Source: Caproiciproducens galactitolivorans (GTDB lineage: Bacteria > Bacillota > Clostridia > Oscillospirales > Acutalibacteraceae). From it: a stretch of 64,000 bases of DNA. Each line of letters opens with the position of its first letter. Position 1 is the first letter of the stretch. Made by a program: the position numbers and the translations under genes. Under the pieces are notes generated by a model. The model worked only from the letters and a program-made list of their open reading frames with translations. It was not told where the DNA came from and made no database searches. Below are positions 33,165-41,547 of the stretch, one piece after another. The stretch is from positions 1-64,000 of the forward strand of contig NZ_SRMQ01000002.1 in the NCBI RefSeq assembly GCF_004768785.1, given 5' to 3'.

Positions 33165-34300
33165 TACGAAAGAAACACAGGCCCCTGCCGGTGGCGCAGG
33201 CGGTGCAGACGGTGGCCAACGCTTATCCGTTTGCCGCACTGAGCCGCTATGTTCCGCTTCAATCGGGGGAAAACCGGCTTTACGCCGCGCTGCGCGAGGC
33301 TGTTCCGATTATTGACGCCGCGATTGGGAAAATCATTCGGCTGATTGGCACTTTTGCAGTAGAGTGTGAAAATCGGGACGCACAGGGCGCCTTAAATGAA
33401 TTTTTAAGGAATGTCCCGGTGAATTCGACGCACGCAGGCGTGCAGAGCTTTTTGAACGGATATTTATCGCAGCTTTTAACCTATGGCAATGCGGTGGGCG
33501 AAATCGTTGTTGGAAACGGCGGGATCGTCGCGCTGTACAACGCCTCGCTGGACGATGTGGAGCTGAGGGCTGTGTCGCCTTTAAAGCTGGAGGTTTACCG
33601 CCGGGAAAACGGTGGGAGCAAGCCGGTAAGCTATCCGGAGCTGGTGTTTTGTTCCGCGCTGAATCCGGAACCGGGCAGCGCGAAGGGTGTTTCGCTTTTG
33701 CGCGGGCTGCCGTTTGTCAGCGGGATTCTGCTCCAGATTTACAATACCATTGGCATAAACTGGGAGAGGCTGGGCAACGTCCGTTTTGCCGTTACCTATA
33801 AGCCCGCCGGCGACACCGCCGACCGCGCTTTTGCCAGGGAACGCGCGCAGCAGATTGCCGGTGAGTGGAGCCGGGCGATGCGCAAGGACAGCGTGAGCGA
33901 TTTTATCGCCGTGGGCGACGTGAGCATTAAAGCGATCGGCGCGGACAACCAGATTCTGGATAGTGAAGTCCCCGTCCGCGAAATGCTGGAGCAGATTGTA
34001 GCAAAGCTTGGGCTTCCGCCGTTTTTACTGGGATTCTCGTGGTCGTCAACGGAGCGGATGTCCAGCCAGCAGGCGGATATCCTGACCAGCGAGCTGCAGG
34101 CGTACCGGCGCGAGCTGAACCCGATCATCCATAAAATCTGCCGGCTGTGGCTTCGCCTGAACGGATATGACCCGGAGTTTGAAATCAAGTGGGACAATAT
34201 CACTTTGCAGGATCAGGTGGAAACGGCAAACGCAAGGTATATGAACGCAAAGGCGGCGCAGATTGAAGCCGCCCTCAAAACCGAAGGAAAGGAAGAATGA
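33161..34300 (+). CDS. Phage portal protein
   Basis: 379 residues, at the short end for portals. N-terminal wing, then LNGYLSQLLTYGNAVGEIV, DDVELRAVSPLKLEVY, and the C-terminal clip/stem (LGLPPFLLGFSWSSTERMSSQQADIL) typical of PBSX-like portals. It forms the DNA gate in the capsid and docks the terminase. The start overlaps the terminase stop (ATGA). Confidence 0.92.
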   Translation: MIRKKHRPLPVAQAVQTVANAYPFAALSRYVPLQSGENRLYAALREAVPIIDAAIGKIIRLIGTFAVECENRDAQGALNEFLRNVPVNSTHAGVQSFLNGYLSQLLTYGNAVGEIVVGNGGIVALYNASLDDVELRAVSPLKLEVYRRENGGSKPVSYPELVFCSALNPEPGSAKGVSLLRGLPFVSGILLQIYNTIGINWERLGNVRFAVTYKPAGDTADRAFARERAQQIAGEWSRAMRKDSVSDFIAVGDVSIKAIGADNQILDSEVPVREMLEQIVAKLGLPPFLLGFSWSSTERMSSQQADILTSELQAYRRELNPIIHKICRLWLRLNGYDPEFEIKWDNITLQDQVETANARYMNAKAAQIEAALKTEGKEE

Positions 34301-34301
34301 C

Positions 34302-35264
34302 TTGAAAGAGGGATTTGTACTGAAAAGCAGGAAAGCGGATGCGGACGCCCTTTCGAAAATCAACCGCTATACGCGCCGGGAGTTCGGCCCGGACGAGGTT
34401 TACACCTTTTCGGTCGTACTGTGCGACAACGAGATAGACCGCGACAACGAGCGGTTTTCCATTGGCGCGCTGAAGCAGCTCGCTCCGCTGTTTTTAGGCA
34501 GAACTGGCATTTTTAACCACAGCATGAAGACGCAGAACCAGACGGCGCGCATTTACGACTGCGCGGTGGAGCAGGATGAAACGCGCCGGACAAAGGCGGG
34601 CGAACCTTACTGCCGCCTGGTGGCGCAGGCGTACCTGCCGCGGTGCGGCAAGAACGCCGACCTGATTCTGGAATTGGAAAGCGGGATTAAAAAAGAGGTC
34701 AGCGTGGGCTGCGCGGTGGGAAAGGTAACCTGCAGCATTTGCGGTGCGGATTTAAAGAGGGGCGGCTGCGCGCACAAGAAGGGAAAGATGTACGGCGGAC
34801 AGATCTGCTGCGCGGTGCTGGACGAGCCGACGGACGCTTACGAATGGTCCTTTGTTGCGGTTCCGGCACAGCGGGAAGCGGGCGTGATCAAAAGCTTTGC
34901 CGCCGGGGAAGAGAATGCGGAGGCCGTCCTGAAAGCGATCGCTTCGTCGGACGGCGGAATCACGCTGACCGGCGGGCAGGCCCGGGCGCTTTTGAAGCAG
35001 GTGGAAAGGCTGAAAGGCGAAGCGGAGTGCGGAAGGCAGTACCGCATGGAGCTGGAAAAGAGCTTTGTAAAATTCGCGGGCCTTTCCCAGCCGGAACTGT
35101 CGGCGGAAATGCTGAGGCGCGTCGCGGCAGGGATGAGCGCCGAGGATTTGAAATGCTTTGAAAGCGCGTACCGGAAAAGGGCGGAACAGCTTTTGCCCCT
35201 GACGCCCCAGCTTGCCGGTACGCAGAAAAAGGAATCCGGCGGCAACGCTGAATTTAAAATATAA
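34302..35264 (+). CDS. Prohead protease / scaffold-like protein
   Basis: 320 residues from a TTG one base after the portal stop, behind GGAAAGGAA. The HK97-type serine protease core is visible: His in IFNHSMKT (about 72) and Ser in KKEVSVGCAVG (about 132). A zinc-ribbon-like insertion follows (CSICGADLKRGGCAHKKG, then CC). The C-terminal third (about 205-320) is Gln/Glu/Lys-rich and helical and may act as scaffold. It probably trims the capsid assembly. Confidence 0.82.
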   Translation: MKEGFVLKSRKADADALSKINRYTRREFGPDEVYTFSVVLCDNEIDRDNERFSIGALKQLAPLFLGRTGIFNHSMKTQNQTARIYDCAVEQDETRRTKAGEPYCRLVAQAYLPRCGKNADLILELESGIKKEVSVGCAVGKVTCSICGADLKRGGCAHKKGKMYGGQICCAVLDEPTDAYEWSFVAVPAQREAGVIKSFAAGEENAEAVLKAIASSDGGITLTGGQARALLKQVERLKGEAECGRQYRMELEKSFVKFAGLSQPELSAEMLRRVAAGMSAEDLKCFESAYRKRAEQLLPLTPQLAGTQKKESGGNAEFKI

Positions 35265-35284
35265 ACGATTGAGGAGGAGTACAT

Positions 35285-35626
35285 ATGAAAATTTCACTCA
35301 ACGGCTTCGGTGAAGCAGCGGCAACCTTTGAAGCGGGTTCCGGCGTAACGGTCGGGATGCCCGTAAAAATGACCGGAAACGGCGTGGTGGGCGGCTGTGC
35401 GGCAAAGGAGGGCTTTTGCGGTGTGGCGGTTTCCGTGCGTGGCGGGTACGCGGCGGTCCAGCTGCGTGGGTACGTCGTTCTGCCCTATGCGGGAACGGCT
35501 CCGGCGGTGGGTTACCAGACCCTGAGCGCAGCGGGTGGCGGAAAGGTACAAGTTGACAGCACAGGGAGAAGCCTTCTTGTCACGGATGTGGACACCACAG
35601 CGCAGACCTGCGGAATCATTCTTTAA
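35285..35626 (+). CDS. Small beta-rich head decoration-like protein
   Basis: 113 residues, rich in Gly, Val and Ala with repeated beta strands (VTVGMPVKMTGNGVVGGCAAKEGFCGVAVSV, VQLRGYVVLPYAG). This pattern and its place between protease and capsid genes match small head-decoration proteins (DUF2190-like). AGGAGG precedes the ATG. Confidence 0.65.
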   Translation: MKISLNGFGEAAATFEAGSGVTVGMPVKMTGNGVVGGCAAKEGFCGVAVSVRGGYAAVQLRGYVVLPYAGTAPAVGYQTLSAAGGGKVQVDSTGRSLLVTDVDTTAQTCGIIL

Positions 35627-35645
35627 AAACGGGAGGAAATGAATA

Positions 35646-36659
35646 ATGGCGTTTTATGAATCCATCAAATTGGAAAAGGGAATGTACGGCGTTCCGGGCA
35701 AGAGTTTTACGGATGTTCTGGAAAGCCTTGACCCGTCTGAAAACTACGTGGGTAGCAATCTGGAAGAGCTTGACGCGTACCAAAGGCAGCTGAAGCGTTT
35801 TTCGATCCGCGTGGGCGGCGTGGAAAGCGATCGCATTGAAAAATTCTTCCAGACGGCGGACTCCGCCGCGCTGTTCCCGGAATATGTGAACCGCGCGGTG
35901 CGCCAAGGCATGGAAATGGCGAACCTTTTGCCGAATCTTGTTGCAACCACAACGAATATCAACTCCATGGATTACCGCACGATTACTTCCAATCCCGGAA
36001 CGGAGGAGAAGACCCTAAAACCCGTCGCCGAGGGTGCGGCGATTCCGCAGACTGTTATAAAGACGCAGGATCATCTGGTGAAACTCCACAAGCGCGGGAG
36101 AATGCTCGTCGCAAGCTACGAGGCGCTCCGCTTTCAGAAGCTCGACCTGTTTACGGTTACCCTGCGCCAGATCGGCGCGTATATCGCAAGGGCGCAGCTC
36201 GGCGACGCGGTGGATGTGCTTCTGTACGGCGACGACGGAAAATCCCCCGCCGGAGCAATCGAAACGGCTTCGGGCAAGCCTGCCTACGGCGACATGGTAA
36301 ACCTTTGGGGCGAACTTGCGCCGTATCAGTTGAACACGGTGCTTGCTTCCACCGCGACGACGAAGGATATCCTTTCCATCACGGAATTCAAGGACGCGAA
36401 CGCGGGGCTGAATTTCCAGGGAACCGGAAAGCTGGCGACGCCGCTCGGCGCGAACCTTCTGCATATGCCGAATTTAGAGGATAAGCAGATTATCGGCCTG
36501 GACAAAACCTGTGCCCTGGAAATGGTGCAGGCGGGCGGCGTGCAGACGGATTACGACAAGCTGATCGACCGCCAGCTTGAGCGCGCATGCATCAGCACGA
36601 TTGCAGGCTTCACAAAAATCTTCAACGGCGCGGTGAAGGTGCTGAATTACAAGGCGTAA
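35646..36659 (+). CDS. Major capsid protein (HK97 fold)
   Basis: 337 residues. N-arm (about 1-90), then the HK97-type A and P domains (NLLPNLVATTTNINSMDYRTITSNPGTEEKTLKPVAEGAAIPQT; VKLHKRGRMLVASYEALR; GDAVDVLLYGDDGKSPAGAIETASG). The length is normal for a capsid subunit with a short N-arm. The position after protease and decoration genes is standard. No frameshift is seen. Confidence 0.9.
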   Translation: MAFYESIKLEKGMYGVPGKSFTDVLESLDPSENYVGSNLEELDAYQRQLKRFSIRVGGVESDRIEKFFQTADSAALFPEYVNRAVRQGMEMANLLPNLVATTTNINSMDYRTITSNPGTEEKTLKPVAEGAAIPQTVIKTQDHLVKLHKRGRMLVASYEALRFQKLDLFTVTLRQIGAYIARAQLGDAVDVLLYGDDGKSPAGAIETASGKPAYGDMVNLWGELAPYQLNTVLASTATTKDILSITEFKDANAGLNFQGTGKLATPLGANLLHMPNLEDKQIIGLDKTCALEMVQAGGVQTDYDKLIDRQLERACISTIAGFTKIFNGAVKVLNYKA

Positions 36660-36661
36660 GG

Positions 36662-37027
36662 GTGACACAGTTGGATATTGAAAATGTGATGAAACGCTTC
36701 GCCCTGATGGCGGATTTAGACGAAAAGGAGGCTGCGAAATACAGGCCGTTCTGTGAAGATGCGATGGCGCAGATCAGCCGGCGCGTCAAGGACGGCAGCG
36801 CCGCGGCACAGGGGATTCTCTGTGCTGCGGCAGCCTCCCTTGCCCTGTACCGCTGGGCGCTTGCAAACGCCTGCGCCGGGGAGGAAAGTTTTTCCGCAGG
36901 CGATGTGAAGGTGACGAAAAGGATGTGCAACGTGGAAACAGCGCGGCGGGCATGGCTGGAATCTGCGGCGGCGGCCGCACCGTACTTGAAGGACGAAGGG
37001 TTCCTGTTTGAGAGGATAGGGAAATGA
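36662..37027 (+). CDS. Head-tail connector-like protein
   Basis: 121 residues from a GTG two bases after the capsid stop. It is almost entirely helical (MKRFALMADLDEKEAAKYRPFCEDAMAQISRRV), like the gp6/gp15-type adaptors that extend the portal. It has a four-base overlap with the next gene. Confidence 0.6.
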   Translation: MTQLDIENVMKRFALMADLDEKEAAKYRPFCEDAMAQISRRVKDGSAAAQGILCAAAASLALYRWALANACAGEESFSAGDVKVTKRMCNVETARRAWLESAAAAAPYLKDEGFLFERIGK

Positions 37028-37698
37028 CAAGGCGAGAGATTCTGGAAGGTATGTTTCGGAAATACGGGGAAGCGGTCAGTATCCGGGGAAATCCCGTCAA
37101 TGCGGTTCTCAGGCCATTGCAGTATAAAAGCAATGCCAGCCTGAACCTTCCCACGGATTATTACGACGACCTGCATTATCTTTACACCGGGCCGGCGGGG
37201 CACAAGCTCTGCATCGGCGATGAGATTCAGGGCGCCGTGCGCAATTACGTGGTCAAGCGCGCAGACGTTGCCATGATGGGCGGGGAAGAACTGTACGTTT
37301 GGGCGGTCTTAAAAATGCTCGCGCCGGACGCGGACAGGGAGGTTTGCCTGGAAGCCGACGGCAAGCGGGCGGCGGTCGCTGACCGCTACACCGTAAAATG
37401 CATACAGCAGAGCCGGACCGTTTCCGCTTGGGGAGAGCAGGAACCGGTGGATACCGTACAGGGAAGGATTACCTACGAGCTGACGGTGGAAAATGTGCGG
37501 TCCATCGGCGGGATGGACCTGTGCGGCCTTAGCAATTTCAATTTGATCGCGGTTGGGAACGGTGTGCGGACGGTTTACTCCGGATGCCGGTGGAAGGACA
37601 TCGCCGCCTCAGGCGGGGCTGGAAATACGCTGTGCAGCTCCATGACGCTGGTTGCGGCGGCGCGCACGCTGGTGAAGGAGGTGCAGGAAAACGGATAG
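37024..37698 (+). CDS. Phage head-completion or neck protein
   Basis: 224 residues. The first about 100 (GNPVNAVLRPLQYKSNASLNLPTDYYDDLHYLYTG, LCIGDEIQGAVRNYVVKRADVAMMGGEELYVWAVLKML) resemble XkdH/stopper-type neck proteins. The second half (ITYELTVENVRSIGG, YSGCRWKDIAASGGAGNTLCSSMTLVAAAR) forms a separate beta-rich unit that could be a tail-terminator- or tube-like fold. It is the only protein other than a possible 25-codon peptide between the connector and baseplate genes, so it must bridge them. Confidence 0.55.
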   Translation: MTRREILEGMFRKYGEAVSIRGNPVNAVLRPLQYKSNASLNLPTDYYDDLHYLYTGPAGHKLCIGDEIQGAVRNYVVKRADVAMMGGEELYVWAVLKMLAPDADREVCLEADGKRAAVADRYTVKCIQQSRTVSAWGEQEPVDTVQGRITYELTVENVRSIGGMDLCGLSNFNLIAVGNGVRTVYSGCRWKDIAASGGAGNTLCSSMTLVAAARTLVKEVQENG

Positions 37699-37702
37699 GG
37701 AT

Positions 37703-37780
37703 ATGGAGGAGCTTTCGGAAAATATGGAACGTGACTACAGGCGGTATCCGCATCCTTTGCGGGAGGGGGAAGAACCGTGA
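37703..37780 (+). CDS. Possible 25-codon peptide
   Basis: ATG to TGA frame (MEELSENMERDYRRYPHPLREGEEP) filling the gap between the neck gene and the gp43-like gene; its stop overlaps the following GTG. It could simply couple translation. No family recognised. Confidence 0.25.
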   Translation: MEELSENMERDYRRYPHPLREGEEP

Positions 37781-38301
37781 AAAACCAGCCTATGAGCTAT
37801 AAAAATTATATCTGGCCGTTTAACCCTCAAAAAATCCAGGTGGAGTACAGCCGGAATGTCAGCAACCTGAAGCTGCCGCTCTTCGGTAGCGTTTTGCAGG
37901 ATTTGGGCTGCGACAAGCGGGTTGTTACCGGTACGGGGGAATTTATCGGCGCAGGATGCGCGGAGGAATTCAGCCGGCTGGCTTCCGTTTTTACCGAGGG
38001 CGGCAGCGGTACGCTTCGTCTTCCGGGAGTGGTTCCTTTTCAGGCGGCGTTTACTTCGCTGAAAATGATTGGCGAAGCCCAGCCGGACTGCGTTACATAC
38101 AGCTTTGTATTTGTGGAGGACGGCTCCGCCGAAATGCCGGCGGGTACGGTTCCGGGGGGGATTTATGTCTGCGCAGGCGGGGAAAACCTTTGGAGCGTTG
38201 CAAACCGTTTCCGCACCGATGTGGATACGCTGAAAAGGCTGAATCCCATGATTCAGTGGCCGAACGGGCTTGAGAAAGGGCAAAGGGTGGTGCTTCCGTG
38301 A
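37777..38301 (+). CDS. LysM baseplate protein, Mu gp43 (DNA-circularisation N) type
   Basis: 174 residues from a GTG behind GGAGGGGG. Residues 1-115 (WPFNPQKIQVEYSRNVSNLKLPLFGSVLQDLG, GTGEFIGAGCAEEFSRLASVF, VTYSFVFVEDG) match the beta-rich N-domain of Mu gp43/XkdP-type proteins. Residues about 125-174 are a LysM domain (GGIYVCAGGENLWSVANRF, LKRLNPMI) for peptidoglycan or baseplate contact. In Mu-like phages this gene directly follows the tape-measure gene, which is absent here. Confidence 0.75.
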   Translation: MKNQPMSYKNYIWPFNPQKIQVEYSRNVSNLKLPLFGSVLQDLGCDKRVVTGTGEFIGAGCAEEFSRLASVFTEGGSGTLRLPGVVPFQAAFTSLKMIGEAQPDCVTYSFVFVEDGSAEMPAGTVPGGIYVCAGGENLWSVANRFRTDVDTLKRLNPMIQWPNGLEKGQRVVLP

Positions 38302-39200
38302 AGTATATCGGGGTTACGCCGGAGGGGGAGTTCCCGCTTCCTCCCCCGGTTTCGGCAAAGCTGGTAATGGGGGAGGACGCGCCGGCGGACGGGTTTACGG
38401 GCGTGTTTCCCCTTGTGGAGAGCGGCCGACGTATCTGTGCTATCCGGATTTACGGCCAAAACGGTACGCTTCGATTTGACGGAATTACGGACGAGCAAAA
38501 GGAAAGCTGCGGCGCGGGCCGGACGCTTACGCTGGCGGCACGCAGCCGCGCCGCGCTCCTTCTGGACAACGAGGCGATTCCGCAGACGTATTGTATGCCG
38601 TCGCTGGAAACGATTTTTACAAGGCATATAAAGCCGTACGGATTTTCGGGCTTCCGCGGGGAGCGCAGAAGCTTTTCCGGGGAACTGACGGTTACCAAAG
38701 GCATGAGCGAGTGGCAGGCGGCGGAAGGCTTTTGCACCCGTTTTTTAGGCAGGAAGCCGCGGATTCTTGAGGGGATTTTCGATGCATCGGGCGAAATCCT
38801 GACCGGAGAAATGGTATTTGACAATTCCGGCGGAATCCCCTATTCCGCTGCCTTTTTGGAATACCGCTACTGCGACCGGATTTCGGAAATCCTTATAAAA
38901 CCGGGGAAAAGCGGCGCCTATGGCACAGCGGTAAAGGATGAGGAAGCGCTTTCGCTCGGAATCCGCCGAAAAAGGTGCCTTGCGGAGGGCAATACCAATG
39001 CCGACGCGAAAATCCGGGCGGCGCGGCATAAATCGTTCCGGGCGGTGGTCGATTGCCCGGGGGAAATCTGCGCGCACCTTTTGCAGAGCGCAAGAGTGCG
39101 GGATCCGGTGCTTGGGAATTTGGATGGTTTGTATATTGCGGAAATAGAGTACCGCCTGGATTCGAGCGGCGAGCGCAGCCGTTATATTTTGAGGAGGTGA
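38298..39200 (+). CDS. Baseplate hub protein, Mu gp44 / XkdQ type
   Basis: 300 residues. Pattern of the gp27-like hub family: AAFLEYRYCDRISEILIKPG in the middle and VRDPVLGNLDGLYIAEIEYRLDSSGERSRYILRR at the end, the typical finish of XkdQ/gpD proteins. The hub trimer connects tube and spike. The start overlaps the LysM gene. Confidence 0.8.
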   Translation: MKYIGVTPEGEFPLPPPVSAKLVMGEDAPADGFTGVFPLVESGRRICAIRIYGQNGTLRFDGITDEQKESCGAGRTLTLAARSRAALLLDNEAIPQTYCMPSLETIFTRHIKPYGFSGFRGERRSFSGELTVTKGMSEWQAAEGFCTRFLGRKPRILEGIFDASGEILTGEMVFDNSGGIPYSAAFLEYRYCDRISEILIKPGKSGAYGTAVKDEEALSLGIRRKRCLAEGNTNADAKIRAARHKSFRAVVDCPGEICAHLLQSARVRDPVLGNLDGLYIAEIEYRLDSSGERSRYILRR

Positions 39201-39204
39201 GAGG

Positions 39205-39543
39205 ATGTGGCTTTCACAGCAGATGATATCCGCCCAACAGCAGCCGCCGGCGGGGCAGGTAGCGGAAGTGACGGGCGGTTCGGTGATGCAGGGGATGAAC
39301 GAATACCGTGGGCTGCCGCTGCTTTCGCCGTGGGGAATTGCATACCTTCCGCCGAGTTCAGCGCGGACGGTTGTCATCGGTACGGATGCCGGAAGCGCAT
39401 GCATCGGCGCAGTTTGCGGCGACCGGGGCCTTGCGCCGGGGGAACTGATGCTGTTTTCCTCGGGCGGGGCGTGTATCTACCTGAAAAACAGCGGCGAGGT
39501 TGTTATCAACGGCCAGGTTATTGCCGCGAAAAAGGAGGGATAG
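39205..39543 (+). CDS. Baseplate spike / assembly protein, Mu gp45 type
   Basis: 112 residues, shorter than usual gpV/gp45 spikes (about 190). It starts with an oligomerisation-like helix (WLSQQMISAQQQPPAGQVAEVTGG), then an OB-like segment GIAYLPPSSARTVVIGTDAGSACIGAVCG and a short beta tail (GGACIYLKNSGEVVINGQVI) like the repeats at spike tips. Position between hub and gp25 genes supports the role. Confidence 0.65.
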   Translation: MWLSQQMISAQQQPPAGQVAEVTGGSVMQGMNEYRGLPLLSPWGIAYLPPSSARTVVIGTDAGSACIGAVCGDRGLAPGELMLFSSGGACIYLKNSGEVVINGQVIAAKKEG

Positions 39544-39544
39544 A

Positions 39545-39883
39545 TTGGATACGGCATTGAAGAACGGGGATTTCCTTCTCGGCCCGAACGGAAGGCCGAA
39601 ACAGATCAGCGGAGAACAGGAGCTTTTGCAGCGCGCTGCAATCCGGCTGAAAATTCCGCTTGGAAGTTTTGTGTATGACCCGCAGCTCGGCAGCCGGCTG
39701 CATGAGCTGAAGGCCGACGGCAGCGGGCTGAATGAAAAAGCGTTTACCATGGCGCAGGAGGCGCTCCGCTCCCTGCCGCAGATAACGGTGGAAAGCGTCG
39801 CGTGTACCGGAAACCCTCCGTGCGCGGTTGTGATCCGGCTTTGCTGCGGGGCGGAAAAAAGCGAAATCGAGGTGAAGCTGTAA
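39545..39883 (+). CDS. Baseplate wedge protein, gp25/gpW (Mu gp46) family
   Basis: 112 residues from a TTG two bases after the preceding stop. DTALKNGDFLLGPNGRPKQISGEQELLQRAAIRLKIPLGSFVYDPQLGSRL is the DUF2634/gp25 pattern (Mu gp46, XkdS). These wedge proteins hold the sheath-to-baseplate junction in contractile tails. A one-base overlap with the next gene. Confidence 0.8.
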   Translation: MDTALKNGDFLLGPNGRPKQISGEQELLQRAAIRLKIPLGSFVYDPQLGSRLHELKADGSGLNEKAFTMAQEALRSLPQITVESVACTGNPPCAVVIRLCCGAEKSEIEVKL

Positions 39884-40956
39884 TGTACGGTTATAATCAA
39901 ATCCTTACCGCCATGAAGGAAAAATTCACAGCCCTCTCCGGCTATTCGCCCGACGACGCGTCCGATATCGGTATCCGCATGAAAGTGCTTGCCGGGGAGG
40001 TGTATTCCCTTTGCAGCGCGGTAGAGTGGTTGAAGATGCAGACCTTCGCGCAGAGCGCACAGGGGGAGCAGTTGGAGATGCGCGCGCAGGAGCGCGGGCT
40101 GACGCGGAAACAGTCGGTGGCCGCTTCGGGAAGCCTTACCTTTCAGCGCAGTACGACGCTGTGGTACAACGCGGTGATTCCCGCCGGAACCGTGTGTTCC
40201 ACCGCGGGGGAAAATCCGGTGCGTTACGTGACAACACAGGAAGGAATTCTGCAAAGCGGGCAATTGAGCGTCACCGTACCGGCGAAAGCCGAGCAGGGCG
40301 GGCGAAGCGGCAATACGGAGGCAGGCACGGTTACGCGGATGGTCACGCCGCCCCCGGCGTTGGAAACCGTAACAAATCCGATCCCCTTCCGTGGCGGCAT
40401 GGACAGCGAAAGCGATAGTGAGCTGCGTAGCCGCCTGATGCAAAGCTACGCAAGCATTTCCAACGGGACGAACGCAGCGTTTTACCGCGAATGCGCCATA
40501 AAGCACGACGGCGTGTATTCAGTAGGCGTTGTGCCGCGCGAAAGGGGCGCGGGAACCGTCGGCGTGTATCTCGGCGGTCGGGGAGGGGCGCCTTCGCCGG
40601 AGATTGTAAGCCAGGTGCAGAAAGAACTGGACGAACTGCGGGAGGTAAACGTAAATGTGGCTGTTTCCTCCGCGCAGACGGTGGAAGTAAAAATCAGCGT
40701 ATACGTAGCCCCCGCGGACAACGTGCCGTTTGATGAGGCGAAAACCGCCTGCGAACAGGCAATCCGAAGGTATTTTGAAGATTTGTCGGTGGGAGAGCCG
40801 GTGATTTTAGCCGCGCTGGGCGTTCAAATCTTTTCTACCGGAAAAATCAAGAATTATGCGTTTGACAACGCCGTTATTACCGATAAAAAGATTGCTCCCA
40901 GTCAGCTTGCCGTCTGCGGCACGGTACAAATCGGCACTTACGCGGGGGTGAACTGA
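39883..40956 (+). CDS. Baseplate J-like protein (Mu gp47 / XkdT)
   Basis: 357 residues. The baseplate_J pattern is clear: YNAVIPAGTVCSTAGENPVRYVTTQEGIL, VPAKAEQGGRSGNTEAGTVTRM, GGMDSESDSELRSRLMQSYAS and C-terminal VKISVYVAPADNVPFDEAKTACEQAIRRYFEDLSVGEPV. Forms the baseplate wedge with the gp25- and gpI-type proteins. Confidence 0.92.
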   Translation: MYGYNQILTAMKEKFTALSGYSPDDASDIGIRMKVLAGEVYSLCSAVEWLKMQTFAQSAQGEQLEMRAQERGLTRKQSVAASGSLTFQRSTTLWYNAVIPAGTVCSTAGENPVRYVTTQEGILQSGQLSVTVPAKAEQGGRSGNTEAGTVTRMVTPPPALETVTNPIPFRGGMDSESDSELRSRLMQSYASISNGTNAAFYRECAIKHDGVYSVGVVPRERGAGTVGVYLGGRGGAPSPEIVSQVQKELDELREVNVNVAVSSAQTVEVKISVYVAPADNVPFDEAKTACEQAIRRYFEDLSVGEPVILAALGVQIFSTGKIKNYAFDNAVITDKKIAPSQLAVCGTVQIGTYAGVN

Positions 40957-41537
40957 TGCGCGTGCTTGAATCAATGGTTTCCAGCATGAGGGCGACAGGG
41001 CTGTATGCCTTGGACGGAACAACGCAGGTAGATTATGAATTGCAGGCGTATGCGGCCGGCTTGGATATGGTTTTTGAAGCGCTGACGGAGCTGCAAAGGG
41101 AAAGCTATATTGCGACCGCTTCGGGCTACGGCCTTTTGAATTGGGAAAGCCTGCTGCGGATTCAACCGGCCGGAAGCACGCAGGAACGGCGCGGCCGGAT
41201 TCTAAAACGCAGCGCGGTCACGCCGAATTCGTTTACCCGAAAGGATATGGAATACGCGCTGTCCGCCCCGGGGATCGACGTGGAAGTGTGTGAATATATT
41301 CCGGAAAAGAAGATTTATGTAAACTGCAAGGATGCCGGCGCCAAAAGCGAGCAGGGGCTTTCCATCCAACAGGCCGCCAAATTATTCCTTCCGGCCCATT
41401 TAGACGCGGAGCTGGATTTTCGAAGCATTTCATGGAACAATATCGACGGAGAAAACCAAATGTTTGACGCGCTGGAGGAAATGGGCCTTACATGGGATGC
41501 GGTGGATAATTACGGCGGCGGCCGGATGCAATTGTAA
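40956..41537 (+). CDS. Baseplate protein, gpI / XkdU (DUF2313, Mu gp48) type
   Basis: 193 residues. LQRESYIATASGYGLLNWESLLRIQPAGSTQERRGRIL is the DUF2313 signature (YmfQ/XkdU/Mu gp48). The start overlaps the J gene by one base. It is the last baseplate component. Confidence 0.85.
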   Translation: MRVLESMVSSMRATGLYALDGTTQVDYELQAYAAGLDMVFEALTELQRESYIATASGYGLLNWESLLRIQPAGSTQERRGRILKRSAVTPNSFTRKDMEYALSAPGIDVEVCEYIPEKKIYVNCKDAGAKSEQGLSIQQAAKLFLPAHLDAELDFRSISWNNIDGENQMFDALEEMGLTWDAVDNYGGGRMQL

Positions 41538-41547
41538 GGAGGAAATT

